A stretch of DNA of 64,000 bases, from assembly GCF_003060865.1 (NCBI RefSeq), contig NZ_CP028918.1:1414001-1478000 (forward strand), read 5' to 3'. The position numbers and the translations under genes were made by a program. Shown piece after piece: positions 1 through 9,159 of the stretch; position 1 is the first letter of the stretch, and each line of letters opens with the position of its first letter. Source of the DNA: Gemmobacter aquarius. GTDB taxonomy: Bacteria > Pseudomonadota > Alphaproteobacteria > Rhodobacterales > Rhodobacteraceae. Under the pieces are notes generated by a model. The model did no database searches and had not been told where the DNA came from. It saw nothing but the letters and a program-made list of their open reading frames with translations.

Positions 1-1
1 C

Positions 2-31
2 GAGAAAAAGCGCCGTACCGCCAAGGACTGA
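2..31 (+). CDS. C-terminal end of an unidentified protein (cut by window start)
   Basis: Nine sense codons (EKKRRTAKD) followed by TGA are open from the window edge. A perfect terminator-like hairpin follows 6 nt after the stop, which fits a real gene end. Nothing can be said about function from this basic tail alone. Confidence 0.45.
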   Translation, partial: EKKRRTAKD

Positions 32-37
32 GCGTAG

Positions 38-61
38 GGTGCGCGGTCTCCGCGCACCTTT
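38..61 (+). terminator. Rho-independent terminator-like hairpin
   Basis: GGTGCGCGG and CCGCGCACC form a perfect 9-bp stem with a TCT loop, followed by TTT. It sits just after the stop at 29-31 and before the amine operon. Confidence 0.6.
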
Positions 62-75
62 CCCCGCTTACCAAA

Positions 76-96
76 GATGCGCCGTAAAGGCGCATC
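76..96. repeat. Short palindrome GATGCGCC-N5-GGCGCATC
   Basis: Perfect 8-bp inverted repeat with loop GTAAA, 16 nt before the next start codon. It resembles dispersed intergenic palindromes (REP-like) or a 5' leader hairpin. The sequence does not decide between them. Confidence 0.4.
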
Positions 97-111
97 CTAC
101 GGATTGACCAG

Positions 112-732
112 ATGACCAAAACCTTCTTCGAACCCTCGATCCGCAGCCGCCCCGTCTATGGCGAATTGACCCCGCGCGCGGGCAAGGCGCATCTTTTCGT
201 CGCCGATGGCGAAGGGGCGGGGGCGGTGTGCGATCTGTTCGCCAAGGCGGGCGCCGGGGCGGCCGACCTGATGGCGCGGTCGCATATCATCTATATGCCG
301 GGGCCGTTCGGTGCGGATATGACGCCTGCGTTGCAGGCGCTTGGCGCCGCGCAGTTCCGCCGTTGCCCCAGTTGGGGTGCGGCGCAGTCGCGGGTGCGAA
401 AGGTGCTGGCCGATGCCCATATGGGCCTGCAAATCTATCTGGCGGGCACCGAAACCCTGATCGGGCTGGCGCAGCGCGAGGCGATGGAGGCGGGCCTGCC
501 CTTTGAGGCGGTGCAGACCGAACATCGCGGCTCGCTTTCGCGCCGCGTGCAATGCGTGCATTGCAAGGGCGTGACCGAGAACGTCACCACCGACCCCTTC
601 GTGTGCAGCCATTGCGGGTTGAACCTGTTCGTGCGCGACCATTACTCGCGCCGTCTGGCGGCGTTTCAGGGGGTTTGTATCGATGCGGAAGAGCCGGGCA
701 ACGTGCCTCCGGCGGTGGAGCGGTTCAAATGA
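112..732 (+). CDS. dmmA: Dimethylamine monooxygenase subunit, DmmA-like (zinc-ribbon protein)
   Basis: 206 aa. The C-terminal part (about residues 145-190) holds two Cys pairs, CVHC and CSHC, spaced like a zinc ribbon, followed by a conserved NLFVRDHYSRRL-type stretch. This matches the small DmmA-family subunit found next to haem-dependent N-demethylases. It is the first of four consecutive same-strand genes and overlaps the reductase by 4 nt (ATGA), so the two are probably translationally coupled. It presumably helps oxidise dimethylamine to methylamine and formaldehyde in the cytoplasm. Letter names for dmm subunits differ between sources, so the symbol is used loosely. The start has only a weak ribosome site. 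Confidence 0.75.
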   Translation: MTKTFFEPSIRSRPVYGELTPRAGKAHLFVADGEGAGAVCDLFAKAGAGAADLMARSHIIYMPGPFGADMTPALQALGAAQFRRCPSWGAAQSRVRKVLADAHMGLQIYLAGTETLIGLAQREAMEAGLPFEAVQTEHRGSLSRRVQCVHCKGVTENVTTDPFVCSHCGLNLFVRDHYSRRLAAFQGVCIDAEEPGNVPPAVERFK

Positions 733-1694
733 CGGTCGGCACCCCGAAACTCGACGTGACCGTGGCCGAGGTGGTCGAGGTGAACCCGCTGATCAAGCGC
801 TTCCGCTTCGTGCGCGCAGACGGGGGCGTGATGCCGCCGTTTTCGGGTGGCGCGCATGTCGTCGTTGAAATGGACGATCACGGCACGCGGCGGATGAACC
901 CCTATTCGCTGATGTCGGACCCTTCGGACCGGTCCGGTTACAGCATTTCGGTGCGGCGTGACGATGTGGGGCGGGGCGGGTCGCTGTTCTTGCACAACCA
1001 CGTGCGGGCCGGCATGCGGATGCAGATCAGCCATCCGGTGAACCTGTTTCCTGTCGATGCGCGGGCGAAAAAGCACCTGTTTCTGGCAGGTGGCATCGGG
1101 ATCACGCCCTTCATCGGCATGATGGCCCAGTTGCAGCGTCAAGGGCAGCGGTTCGAGTTGCACTACGCCGTGCGAAGCCCCGCGCTGGGGGCCTATTGCG
1201 ATCATCTGACCGCCACCTATGGCGAGCGGGTGCATGTCTATTACGACGAGGCGGGGCAGGTGGTCGAACTGGACAATCTGCTTTCCGGTCAACCGCTTGG
1301 CACGCATCTTTACATCTGCGGCCCCAAGGGGATGATCGCATGGGCCCATGCGCGGGCCGAAGCGGCGGGTTGGCCGAAAAACACCGTCCATTCCGAAGAA
1401 TTCCTTGCCCCTCCCGTAGGCAATCCGTTCGAGGTGCAGTTCGCCCGTTCCGGCAAGACCGTCACCGTCGGGGCGGCGCAATCCATCCTCGAGGCGATGG
1501 AGATGGCGGGGGTGGATGCGCCCTACCTTTGCCGTGGCGGGGCCTGCGGGCAATGCGAGACGGTGGTGCTGGCCTGCGACGGGCATATCCACCATCACGA
1601 CCACTGGCTGTCGGACGAAGACAAAGCCAGCAACACCAAAATCATGCCATGCGTGTCCCGCTTCGAGGGCCGCGCCCTCGTGCTCGACCGCTAA
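729..1694 (+). CDS. dmmB: PDR/VanB-type ferredoxin reductase of dimethylamine monooxygenase
   Basis: 321 aa from the ATG that overlaps the upstream stop. The order is an FAD/FMN-binding barrel (about 1-105, with the NPYSLMSDP flavin motif), an NAD(P)-binding domain (about 108-225, LAGGIGITPFIGM), then a plant-type 2Fe-2S domain with CRGGACGQC plus a downstream Cys. This is the phthalate dioxygenase reductase architecture. It should carry electrons from NAD(P)H to the haem subunit encoded next. A longer in-frame reading upstream exists but runs through the preceding gene, so the coupled ATG is preferred. Confidence 0.82.
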   Translation: MTVGTPKLDVTVAEVVEVNPLIKRFRFVRADGGVMPPFSGGAHVVVEMDDHGTRRMNPYSLMSDPSDRSGYSISVRRDDVGRGGSLFLHNHVRAGMRMQISHPVNLFPVDARAKKHLFLAGGIGITPFIGMMAQLQRQGQRFELHYAVRSPALGAYCDHLTATYGERVHVYYDEAGQVVELDNLLSGQPLGTHLYICGPKGMIAWAHARAEAAGWPKNTVHSEEFLAPPVGNPFEVQFARSGKTVTVGAAQSILEAMEMAGVDAPYLCRGGACGQCETVVLACDGHIHHHDHWLSDEDKASNTKIMPCVSRFEGRALVLDR

Positions 1695-1706
1695 CCGGAG
1701 GCCGTC

Positions 1707-2750
1707 ATGGGCTTGGACTTCAACGACGAAACCTTCCGCAACGATTTTACCTTCAAGAACTCGCCCCGTGCGATCCGGCGGTTTCCGTTCCCCTTTGACC
1801 GGGACGATTACATGTATTCGGTCAATATGGAGCCGCATGTGCCGGGGCGTCCGGGGTCGGTGTTCGAACATATGTTCGATGTCGATGAACATTACGTGGC
1901 CGAGATGCGCGACCGCGCACAGGTGCTGGCCGACGATCCGCTGCGTTGCCAGTCTTTGCCGCATATGACGCTGGCGGGCTGGGACTTGCTGGAACTGATC
2001 ATGGAGAGCAAGGCGCGGGACTATCCGCAGTGGTTCGAGTTGCACAAGAACGGCAACCATTGGCACTGGATCAACCGCCCCTTGCAGATCGAACAGAAGT
2101 TCACCTTTCTGGACGAGACCACGCTGCCTTGCGGGCCGATGGAGTACATTACCCGCCAGGCGCAGGGCGATTTCACGCTGCAAGACCAGCGCGACGACAA
2201 CCTGTGGATCGAGGCGGGAATGGTCACGACCCAAGCCGACTGGTCGCTCGATTTCGATATCGGGATGAGCTTTCACGAATGGCATGCGCCGGTGCCGAAA
2301 GCGCATCAGATGGGCGTGTTCGACCGTGCGCTGAAGTTCCTGCTGAAACTGCAACACGGTGCCCCTGTGCGGCGCTTCAACTGGACGATGACGGTCGATC
2401 CGTTGCTGGATACCAGCCCCGAGAATTACCATATCTGGGGGCCGACCAAGACCACGCTGACGCGCGAGAATATCGGGCATCGCCAGCATTTGCGGGTTGA
2501 ATTGCAGACGCTGCACCGGCTGCCGCGGTCGAACGCCATCGCCTTTCCGATCCGTTGTTATCTGATCAAGTTCGAAGAGCTGGTGACGGTGCCGAAATGG
2601 GCGCGCCGCCTGCACCGCGTGGTGCGCGACATCGACCCCGAACTTGCGACCTACAAGGGTTTCATCCGGAACCGTGAGCTGATGGTAGAATACCTGTCGC
2701 AATTCGACGATGGCGCGCCCACGTCTGCGGGCTGGTGGCCCGACGCATGA
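1707..2750 (+). CDS. Haem-dependent oxidative N-demethylase (DUF3445), dimethylamine monooxygenase catalytic subunit
   Basis: 347 aa, the usual length for the DUF3445 haem-dependent oxidative N-demethylase family. Recognisable blocks are the N-terminal FPFPFDRDDYMY segment, a Trp/His-rich middle (NHWHWINRP) and a C-terminal region with LRVELQTLHRLP and FPIRCYLIK. The family binds haem b and oxidatively demethylates secondary amines. It starts 12 nt after the reductase with a GGAGG-like ribosome site. With the neighbouring subunits it should convert dimethylamine to methylamine while releasing a C1 unit. Confidence 0.85.
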   Translation: MGLDFNDETFRNDFTFKNSPRAIRRFPFPFDRDDYMYSVNMEPHVPGRPGSVFEHMFDVDEHYVAEMRDRAQVLADDPLRCQSLPHMTLAGWDLLELIMESKARDYPQWFELHKNGNHWHWINRPLQIEQKFTFLDETTLPCGPMEYITRQAQGDFTLQDQRDDNLWIEAGMVTTQADWSLDFDIGMSFHEWHAPVPKAHQMGVFDRALKFLLKLQHGAPVRRFNWTMTVDPLLDTSPENYHIWGPTKTTLTRENIGHRQHLRVELQTLHRLPRSNAIAFPIRCYLIKFEELVTVPKWARRLHRVVRDIDPELATYKGFIRNRELMVEYLSQFDDGAPTSAGWWPDA

Positions 2751-2771
2751 CCGCCGCTTAGGGGAAAACAG

Positions 2772-5135
2772 ATGCTCGACTATCCAAAGGTGAACCCAGG
2801 CCCGCCGCGGCCGAGCCGGATTTTGACCCCTGCGGGGCTTTTGCCGCAGACGGGGGCGGAGCGCTACGAGGTGCAGGGGGCGGGGGCGATCCTGCTGCCG
2901 CTGTCGGCGGGCGACCGTTTCACGCTGGTCAATGCCGAAGGCGGGCAGGTGGCCGAGTTGGTGGCCGCCGACAAGCAGGGGCGGATCGACGCGGGGATCA
3001 TCGCGGCTGCATCCAATTCCGATGCGCGGGGGCTGAAGGCGCTTTTGGCGTCGGGCACCGGCAGCGGGCTTGGCGGTTTGCGGCTGGGGATCGAACGGCG
3101 GGGGATCGACCTTGCCAAGGCCGGCGCGGTGACGCTGTTCGGGGCCGAAACCCCTGCCGGAACCGAGGAAAGTTTCACCGTCACCCGCGACGGCGTGCTG
3201 ATCGTCGCAGCACCCGGCCAGATGGACCCTGACGGGCAGGATACGGCGACGCCGCTCGTGCTGAAAATCACTCGCGCCACGCTGAAACTGGCAGGCCAGT
3301 TCGACCTGCCCGACCCCTTGGCCGACCCCGTGCTTGACCTGCGCGTCAAATCGGCCACCGCCGAGGCCTATTTCGTCAAGGCGGGCGATTACATCCAGGT
3401 GATCGACGTCGATGGCCGCCAATGCACCGATTTCCAGTGCTTTGCGGCGCGAAAGCTGGACAAGGGGATCGAGCATGCGCTTGACGTGACGACCTCGCGT
3501 ACGCTGATGGGCCATGCCTATTCCATGCCCGGCCTGCATTCGAAGTATTACGATCAGGACATGCTGCCGCTGGTCGAGGTGGTGCAGGATACCGTGGGCC
3601 GCCACGACGCTTTCGCCATGGCCTGTGCGGCGAAATATTACGACGACATCGGCTATCCCGGCCACGCCAACTGTTCGGACAATTTCAACGGCGCCCTCAC
3701 CCCGCATGGGGTTGCCGCGCGCCCCGGCTGGATGGCGGTGAACCTGTTCTTCAACACCGGCATCGACGCGCATGGCGTGATGTATTCCGACGAGCCATGG
3801 TCCCGCCCCGGCGATTATGTGCTGTTCCGCGCGCTGACCGATCTGGTCTGCGTCAACTCGGCCTGCCCGGACGACACCTCGCCCTCGAACGGCTGGTATC
3901 TGTCCGACATCCACGTCCGCACCTATTCGGGCGCGGAAACTTTCAGCCGCGCGATTGCCCACCGCGCCACGCCCAATTCGGAGCCGAAGATGAGCAAGGA
4001 CACGGCATTTGCCGCACGCACGGGCGCGTTGACCCGCAACGTGGTGGAATACAAGGGCTACTGGCTGCCGCAGGAGTATTCGTCGCATGGCGCGATCGAG
4101 GAATACTGGGCATGCCGCGAAAAGGCCGTGGTGCTGGACCTGTCACCGCTCAGGAAATTCGAGGTGACGGGGCCGGATGCCGAAGCTTTGATGCAATACA
4201 CGCTGACCCGCGATGTTAAAAAACTGTCGGTAGGGCAGGTGGTCTATTCGGCCATGTGCTACGAACACGGCGGGATGATCGACGACGGCACGCTGTTCCG
4301 TCTGGGGCGCGACAATTTCCGCTGGATCGGCGGCGATGATTACGGCGGCATCTGGCTGCGCGAACAGGCCGAAAAGCTGGAGTTGAAGGTCATGGTGCGG
4401 TCTTCGACCGACCAGTTGCACAACCTTGCCGTCCAAGGCCCGAACAGCCGCGAGATCCTGCGGCGGATGATCTGGACCGCGCCGCATCAGCCGACGGTCG
4501 AGGAGTTGGGCTGGTTCCGCTTCACCGTGGCGCGTATTGGCGGACCGGAGGGCGCTCCGGTCGTGGTGTCACGCACCGGCTATACCGGCGAGTTGGGCTA
4601 CGAGGTGTTCTGCCACCCCAAGGATGGCACGGCGGTTTACGATGCGGTCTGGGAACATGGCCGCGATCTGGGGCTGAAACCGATGGGGCTTGCCGCGCTG
4701 GATATGGTGCGGATCGAGGCGGGGCTGATCTTTGCGGGCTATGATTTTTCCGACCAGACCGACCCGTTCGAGGCTGGCATAGGCTTTACCGTGCCGCTGA
4801 AGTCGAAGACCGACGATTTCATCGGCCGCGACGCGCTGATCCGCCGCAAGGAAAACCCGCGCTGGAAATTCGTGGGGCTGGATATCGACGCGGCCGTGAA
4901 CGTGGGCCACGGCGATTGCATCCACATCGGTCGCGCGCAGGTGGGCGAAGTGACATCGTCGATGCGCTCGCCCATCTTGGGGAAGAACATCGCGCTGGCG
5001 CGGGTCGATGTGGCCCATGCCGAGGCGGGAACGGCGGTCGAGGTTGGCAAGCTCGACGGCCACCAGAAGCGGCTTCCGGCCGTGGTCGTGCCCCTGTCGC
5101 ATTACGACCCGAAGAAGACGCGACCGCAGTCGTAG
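2772..5135 (+). CDS. dmmD: DUF1989-GcvT fusion, aminomethyltransferase-type protein of the dimethylamine cluster
   Basis: 787 aa. Residues about 190-400 form a DUF1989 (urea-carboxylase-associated) domain rich in conserved Cys/His, for example GHANCSDNF and CVNSACPDDTSPSNGW. A degenerate copy of the same fold seems to precede it (about 30-180). Residues about 410-787 are a complete GcvT/aminomethyltransferase module, including the signature around VSRTGYTGELGYEV. GcvT proteins transfer C1 groups to tetrahydrofolate. By context it probably captures the formaldehyde released by the demethylase as methylene-THF. It is the last gene of the operon and its stop lies 4 nt from the end of the convergent rhodanese gene. 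Confidence 0.78.
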   Translation: MLDYPKVNPGPPRPSRILTPAGLLPQTGAERYEVQGAGAILLPLSAGDRFTLVNAEGGQVAELVAADKQGRIDAGIIAAASNSDARGLKALLASGTGSGLGGLRLGIERRGIDLAKAGAVTLFGAETPAGTEESFTVTRDGVLIVAAPGQMDPDGQDTATPLVLKITRATLKLAGQFDLPDPLADPVLDLRVKSATAEAYFVKAGDYIQVIDVDGRQCTDFQCFAARKLDKGIEHALDVTTSRTLMGHAYSMPGLHSKYYDQDMLPLVEVVQDTVGRHDAFAMACAAKYYDDIGYPGHANCSDNFNGALTPHGVAARPGWMAVNLFFNTGIDAHGVMYSDEPWSRPGDYVLFRALTDLVCVNSACPDDTSPSNGWYLSDIHVRTYSGAETFSRAIAHRATPNSEPKMSKDTAFAARTGALTRNVVEYKGYWLPQEYSSHGAIEEYWACREKAVVLDLSPLRKFEVTGPDAEALMQYTLTRDVKKLSVGQVVYSAMCYEHGGMIDDGTLFRLGRDNFRWIGGDDYGGIWLREQAEKLELKVMVRSSTDQLHNLAVQGPNSREILRRMIWTAPHQPTVEELGWFRFTVARIGGPEGAPVVVSRTGYTGELGYEVFCHPKDGTAVYDAVWEHGRDLGLKPMGLAALDMVRIEAGLIFAGYDFSDQTDPFEAGIGFTVPLKSKTDDFIGRDALIRRKENPRWKFVGLDIDAAVNVGHGDCIHIGRAQVGEVTSSMRSPILGKNIALARVDVAHAEAGTAVEVGKLDGHQKRLPAVVVPLSHYDPKKTRPQS

Positions 5136-5139
5136 GGGG

Positions 5140-5472
5140 CTAGCGTTCGACCTCGCCGCCTGCGGCGCACCAGTCGGCGAAACCGCCGATGTTGTGGGCG
5201 GCGTAGCCAAGTGACGCAAGCAGATCCGCCGCCCGTCCGGCGCGGGCCCCCGCGGCGCAATAGACCGCGACGGGCTTTGCCGGATCGAGCAGCGGGTCAT
5301 GGTCCGGTGCCTGCCGGTTGGCCCGCAGCGGAATCATGGCCAGCGGAATATGCACCGCCCCCTTGGCAAGGCCGCTGGCCTGCACTTCGGCCAATTCGCG
5401 CACGTCGAGCAGGGTGATCTGTCCGGCATCCGCGAGCTCGCGGGCTTCGGCAGGGGTCAGCGGGGGCATCAT
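5140..5472 (-). CDS. Single-domain rhodanese (sulfurtransferase)
   Basis: 110 aa, one rhodanese domain with the catalytic loop VAVYCAAGARAGRAA (active Cys in CAAGARA) and an LLDVRELAE motif near the N-terminus. The ATG at 5472 is chosen because AAAGGA lies about 6 nt upstream. It follows the rhamnose operon on the same strand but has its own AT-rich upstream region with an ATTC-N8-GAAT box. This suggests separate, sulfide-type control. Its role is probably persulfide or thiosulfate sulfur transfer. Confidence 0.8.
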   Translation of the reverse strand: MMPPLTPAEARELADAGQITLLDVRELAEVQASGLAKGAVHIPLAMIPLRANRQAPDHDPLLDPAKPVAVYCAAGARAGRAADLLASLGYAAHNIGGFADWCAAGGEVER

Positions 5473-5510
5473 GGCGCGTCCTTTGCGATGTTCGTGGCGG
5501 CTGTCGCCAT

Positions 5511-5534
5511 ATATATTCTTTCTATTGAATATGT
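5511..5534 (-). promoter_or_regulatory. SqrR/BigR-like operator ATTC-N8-GAAT
   Basis: ATTC (5515-5518) and GAAT (5527-5530) are separated by exactly 8 nt. The arms extend almost perfectly to ATATATTC/GAATATGT. It lies 40 nt upstream of the rhodanese start and overlaps the last codons of the rhaK-like gene. The pattern equals the operator described for SqrR/BigR persulfide-sensing repressors. No such repressor is in the window. Confidence 0.5.
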
Positions 5535-6889
5535 AAACCCCGACCGGCGACATCGGCCCGCCAAAGCCCTGCGAGCTGCCGAAGCACTGCATCAGGCATC
5601 GGCGGCACTTCCGGCGCGGCGTGCTGCGCGCTGCCGCCAAAAAGCAGTGCCGCACCTATCGCCGTGCCGGTTTGCGACGGAGAGGTGACGACGGCGCGCC
5701 CCGTGGCCGTCGCCAGCATGGCGGTATACCAGCGGTTCCGGGCGAAAGGCCCCTCGACCAGCACCGGCCCCTTTGCACCGGTCATCGACAGGCATTCGGC
5801 GGTCATCAGCGCGAGGTAATGGCCGATCGCCACCTCGCACACGTTGGCATTTTGCGGCTCGGCGGGTCGCCATTCGGCCAGCGCCTTGGGAAATGGCCCG
5901 CTGCCCTGCTGCACCGAAGGCAAAAGCCGCACCCCTGCGCCAAGCACCGCCGCAAGATCGGCATCGGTCGCGGCGGAAGGCTGGCGCAACGTCTCATACT
6001 CGCGCCCTCCCATGAAACGGGCCGAGGGCACGGGCTGGCCAAAGGCGTTCACGTTGACCAAGGTATCGCGGGCCGGATCAAGCGGGACAGCATCGCCCCC
6101 GACCGCCATGGAAATCACCCATGTGCCGGTCGAGACCACCGAAAACGGCGCGGGCCGGTCGATCAGGTGCGGCAAAAGCGAGGCGTTGCTGTCATGTATT
6201 CCCGTGGCCACCCGCGTCGTCAGGGGCAGGCCGGTCGCCTGCGCCACCCCGCGCGTGATGGTGCCGAGGATTTCGCCCGAGGCCCGCGTGGGGGCGAGTT
6301 TGCCCGACAGCCCCAAACGGTCGACCAAGGGCGAAAAGCATCCCGCAAACGGGTTCCATAGGTCGGTATGGCAGCCGATGCTGGTGACATCACTCGCCAC
6401 CTCGCCGGTCAGCCGAAAACCCCAGTATTGCGGATAGGTCACGATATGCGCGGTGCGGTCGTGCAAGGCAGGGTCGGTTGCGAATTGCCAGTGAAGCTGC
6501 GCGCCAAGGTTCAGCCCCATCGGCAGGCGGGGCGATCCGGTCACGTCAAAATCGGGCCGCAAGGCGTTGTATTCCTGCGCGAATGTGTCTGGTCCGCTAT
6601 GTTCGTAATCGAGCACCGGGGCGGCCAGCGACCCGTCTGTTGCCAGCAGCGCCGCCGCCGCGCCATGGGTGGTGACCGAAATCGCGTCGATGCCGTGGCT
6701 TGCGTGAAAATCGCGCAAACCTGCCAGCAGGAACTGCCAATGCCCCTCGGTGTCGAAATGCGGATAGGGCGGGCCGGCCAGCACGCTGTTGGGGCGCGTG
6801 ACCACCGCGATCTCGCGCCGCGCTTCCAGATCGACCAGCGCCAGCTTGGCATTGGTCTTGCCGATGTCGATGACGGCGATGCGGGTCAT
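5522..6889 (-). CDS. rhaK: FGGY-family sugar kinase, probable L-rhamnulose kinase
   Basis: 455 aa from the ATG coupled to the mutarotase stop (ATGA). The N-terminal [12 protein letters not shown] phosphate-binding motif and the two-domain FGGY layout mark it as a carbohydrate kinase. It is the last gene of the rhamnose operon, in the rhaK position of the rhizobial rhaRSTPQUK arrangement. It should phosphorylate rhamnulose (or be needed for uptake, as shown for RhaK in rhizobia), giving the phosphate that RhaD cleaves. A longer in-frame reading upstream is disfavoured because it enters the preceding gene. Confidence 0.82.
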   Translation of the reverse strand: MTRIAVIDIGKTNAKLALVDLEARREIAVVTRPNSVLAGPPYPHFDTEGHWQFLLAGLRDFHASHGIDAISVTTHGAAAALLATDGSLAAPVLDYEHSGPDTFAQEYNALRPDFDVTGSPRLPMGLNLGAQLHWQFATDPALHDRTAHIVTYPQYWGFRLTGEVASDVTSIGCHTDLWNPFAGCFSPLVDRLGLSGKLAPTRASGEILGTITRGVAQATGLPLTTRVATGIHDSNASLLPHLIDRPAPFSVVSTGTWVISMAVGGDAVPLDPARDTLVNVNAFGQPVPSARFMGGREYETLRQPSAATDADLAAVLGAGVRLLPSVQQGSGPFPKALAEWRPAEPQNANVCEVAIGHYLALMTAECLSMTGAKGPVLVEGPFARNRWYTAMLATATGRAVVTSPSQTGTAIGAALLFGGSAQHAAPEVPPMPDAVLRQLAGLWRADVAGRGLHIQ

Positions 6890-7203
6890 GGCATGTGAAA
6901 GACGGTTTGCAGCGGCATGGCCAGCGGCTCGTTCTTTGTGTTGGTCAACATGATATCGGCCATATGCGCCCACCAGCGCTGCATCACCGGTGATTTGGGC
7001 AGATCGTCCATCGAATGGTCGTCGGTCCGCCAGAGCACGCCGAAAAGGATCAGCGTATCAGGGTCGAGGTGGATCGAATAATCGCTGATCCCCGCCTCGC
7101 GCAGCAAGGCCACCAGTTCGGGCCAGATCTCGTCATGGCGCTTGCGGTATTCGGCCTCGCACCCCGGATAGAGGCGCATGGTAAAGGCGTATTTCTGCAT
7201 CAT
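6886..7203 (-). CDS. rhaM: L-rhamnose mutarotase
   Basis: 105 aa, typical size for the RhaM/RhaU family. It begins [11 protein letters not shown] and carries the [13 protein letters not shown] helix and [18 protein letters not shown] region of the family. It interconverts anomers of L-rhamnose so that the isomerase receives its preferred form. Both ends overlap their neighbours by 4 nt, so it is embedded in the rha operon. Rhizobial literature calls this gene rhaU. Confidence 0.88.
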   Translation of the reverse strand: MMQKYAFTMRLYPGCEAEYRKRHDEIWPELVALLREAGISDYSIHLDPDTLILFGVLWRTDDHSMDDLPKSPVMQRWWAHMADIMLTNTKNEPLAMPLQTVFHMP

Positions 7204-8105
7204 GTCCCCCTGCGGCGCAGCAGGCGCGGAATGGCGATGACTGCGATAAGCAGCAGGCCAAGGAAGATCGACATCACGATCCCCGGCACGTTGAGCAGGC
7301 CGAAGCCGAATGTGACAAGCCCCATGATGATCGCGGCGAGCACCACGCCCGCGATCGTGCCCGACCCGCCAAGGATGCTGACCCCGCCAAGCACGACCAT
7401 GGTGACCACCTCAAGCTCCATCCCCGTGGCGATGGAGGGGCGGGTGGAGCCAAGCCGCGAGGTCAGGCAGACGGCGGCGATGCCCGATGTCAGGCCGGTG
7501 AGCAGGAACAGGATGAAGCGCACGCGGTCCACGCGGATGCCCGAAAACAGCGCGGCGGTGGGGTTGTTGCCGATGGCATAGACCGACCGGCCAAAATTGG
7601 TGCGGTGCAGCAGGATGTAGAAGGCCAGCGCCAGCACGGCGAACAGCACCAGTTCGAAGCTGAACACCCACCAGACATAGCCTTGGCCGAACCACGCAAA
7701 ATGCTCGGGGTAGCCGGTAAAGGCCTGATCGCCCAGCACGATATAGCTGATGCCGCGAAACAGGCTCATGGTGCCGATGGTGACGACGATGGATGGCAGC
7801 CCAAGCCGTGCGACAAACACCCCGTTCAGCGCCCCGCACAGCACCCCCGTAGCAATGCCCACCGCCACCAGCGCGGGCGTGCCGAAACCGGCGGTCATCG
7901 CCACGCCCATCGCGGTCGACGCAAGTGCTATGATGGATGCGACCGACAGGTCGATCTCGCCCGCGATCACCAGCATGGCCATGGCGAATGCGATCATCGC
8001 CTTTTCGGTAAAGTTGAAGGTCGCGTCCGACAGGTTCCACGCATTCAGGAAATAGGGTGACGCAAAGGCGTTGGCGATGAACACCGCCACGGCGACGACG
8101 ATCAA
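7200..8105 (-). CDS. rhaQ: L-rhamnose ABC transporter permease, 5' end apparently frameshifted
   Basis: 301 aa from a TTG at 8105, with multiple membrane helices of the ribose/AraH-type BPD_transp_2 permease family ([10 protein letters not shown] motif in the middle). The natural start is probably the ATG at 8188, which overlaps the rhaP stop (ATGA) like every other junction in this operon. That frame stops after 13 codons. Adding one base to the 5-nt run at 8168-8172 joins MSDTLTP directly to RLIPDRLTSPLSRALRSWEA and the permease body. The N-terminus is therefore broken either by a real indel or by a sequence error. If real, translation could only begin at a poor internal start such as this TTG. 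Confidence 0.75.
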   Translation of the reverse strand: MIVVAVAVFIANAFASPYFLNAWNLSDATFNFTEKAMIAFAMAMLVIAGEIDLSVASIIALASTAMGVAMTAGFGTPALVAVGIATGVLCGALNGVFVARLGLPSIVVTIGTMSLFRGISYIVLGDQAFTGYPEHFAWFGQGYVWWVFSFELVLFAVLALAFYILLHRTNFGRSVYAIGNNPTAALFSGIRVDRVRFILFLLTGLTSGIAAVCLTSRLGSTRPSIATGMELEVVTMVVLGGVSILGGSGTIAGVVLAAIIMGLVTFGFGLLNVPGIVMSIFLGLLLIAVIAIPRLLRRRGT

Positions 8106-8184
8106 CAGCGCCTCCCACGACCGCAGCGCGCGGGACAGGGGCGAGGTCAGCCGGTCTGGGATAAGGCGGGGGTGAGGGTGTCAC

Positions 8185-9159
8185 TCATGCGCGGGCCTCG
8201 GCGGATCTGAGGATGATGCGGCCACGGGCGCGGCCCTGGCGGGCGTTGAAGGCGACGGCGATGATGATCGCGCTGCCCGAGATGGCAAGTTGCCAGAAGG
8301 GCGAGATGCCGACCACGGGCAGGGCGTTCTTGATGACGCCAAGGAACAGCGCGCCCAGCACGCAGCCAAGGATCGTGCCAGCGCCCCCCGCGATGGCGAC
8401 CCCGCCGATCACGCAGGCGGCGACCACGTCAAGCTCGAACCCGCCCGCGATGTCGACGTAAGCCACGGCGTAGCGGGCGACCCAAAGGTATCCGGTCAGC
8501 CCCGCCAGCGCCCCCGACAGCACAAAGGCCACGGCCTGCGTGCGGCCCACATCGATGCCGGTATAGACGGCCGCATGGGGGTTGCCGCCCACGGCATAGA
8601 AACTGCGCCCCAAGGCGGTGCGGTTCACCAGCACGGCGCCCCCCGCGATGACGGCGATGGCGATCCATGACATCACATGCAGCCCGAGGATTTCGGTGCG
8701 CGGCAGGTCTTTGAAACCGGCGGTCATCTGGTGGGCGTTGATCCATTTTCCTTCGGAAATCAGAAAGATGATGCCGCGATAGATGGTCATGGTGCCAAGC
8801 GTGACCACGATGGGGGGAATGTCGACCTTCCACACAAGCAGGCCGTTGACTGCGCCCAAGGCAGCACCAAGCACGATTGCCGCCAGCAGGATCAGCGGCA
8901 AGGGCAGGCCCGCCCCGTTCAGCATGGCCGCGACCATGCCGCACAGCGCCAGCGTGGCCGCCACCGACAGGTCGATGCATTTCGTCAGGATCACGATCAT
9001 CTGCCCGATGGCCAGAATGATCAGCGGCGAGGTGTCGTTGAACACGCCTGCCAGATTGCGCGGCGCGACAAAGGCCGGAAAGCGCGTGGCGATGACCGCG
9101 ACCAGCAACAGGATGGCAAGGGCGAGCAATATCTCGCGCGATTTGAGAAAACGTGTCAT
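8185..9159 (-). CDS. rhaP: L-rhamnose ABC transporter permease
   Basis: 324 aa, about eight to ten predicted helices, with the KCIDLSVAATLAL motif typical of sugar permeases of the ribose/rhamnose type. It pairs with RhaQ as the second inner-membrane permease. The ATG at 9159 overlaps the rhaT stop (ATGA), and its stop overlaps the likely original rhaQ start. No irregularities were seen. Confidence 0.87.
   Translation of the reverse strand: MTRFLKSREILLALAILLLVAVIATRFPAFVAPRNLAGVFNDTSPLIILAIGQMIVILTKCIDLSVAATLALCGMVAAMLNGAGLPLPLILLAAIVLGAALGAVNGLLVWKVDIPPIVVTLGTMTIYRGIIFLISEGKWINAHQMTAGFKDLPRTEILGLHVMSWIAIAVIAGGAVLVNRTALGRSFYAVGGNPHAAVYTGIDVGRTQAVAFVLSGALAGLTGYLWVARYAVAYVDIAGGFELDVVAACVIGGVAIAGGAGTILGCVLGALFLGVIKNALPVVGISPFWQLAISGSAIIIAVAFNARQGRARGRIILRSAEARA

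Noticed and set aside
666-4088. Very long open frame antisense to the dimethylamine genes
   Set aside because: It is composed of His/Arg/Gly/Pro-rich shadow sequence opposite four well-supported genes and shows no family motif.
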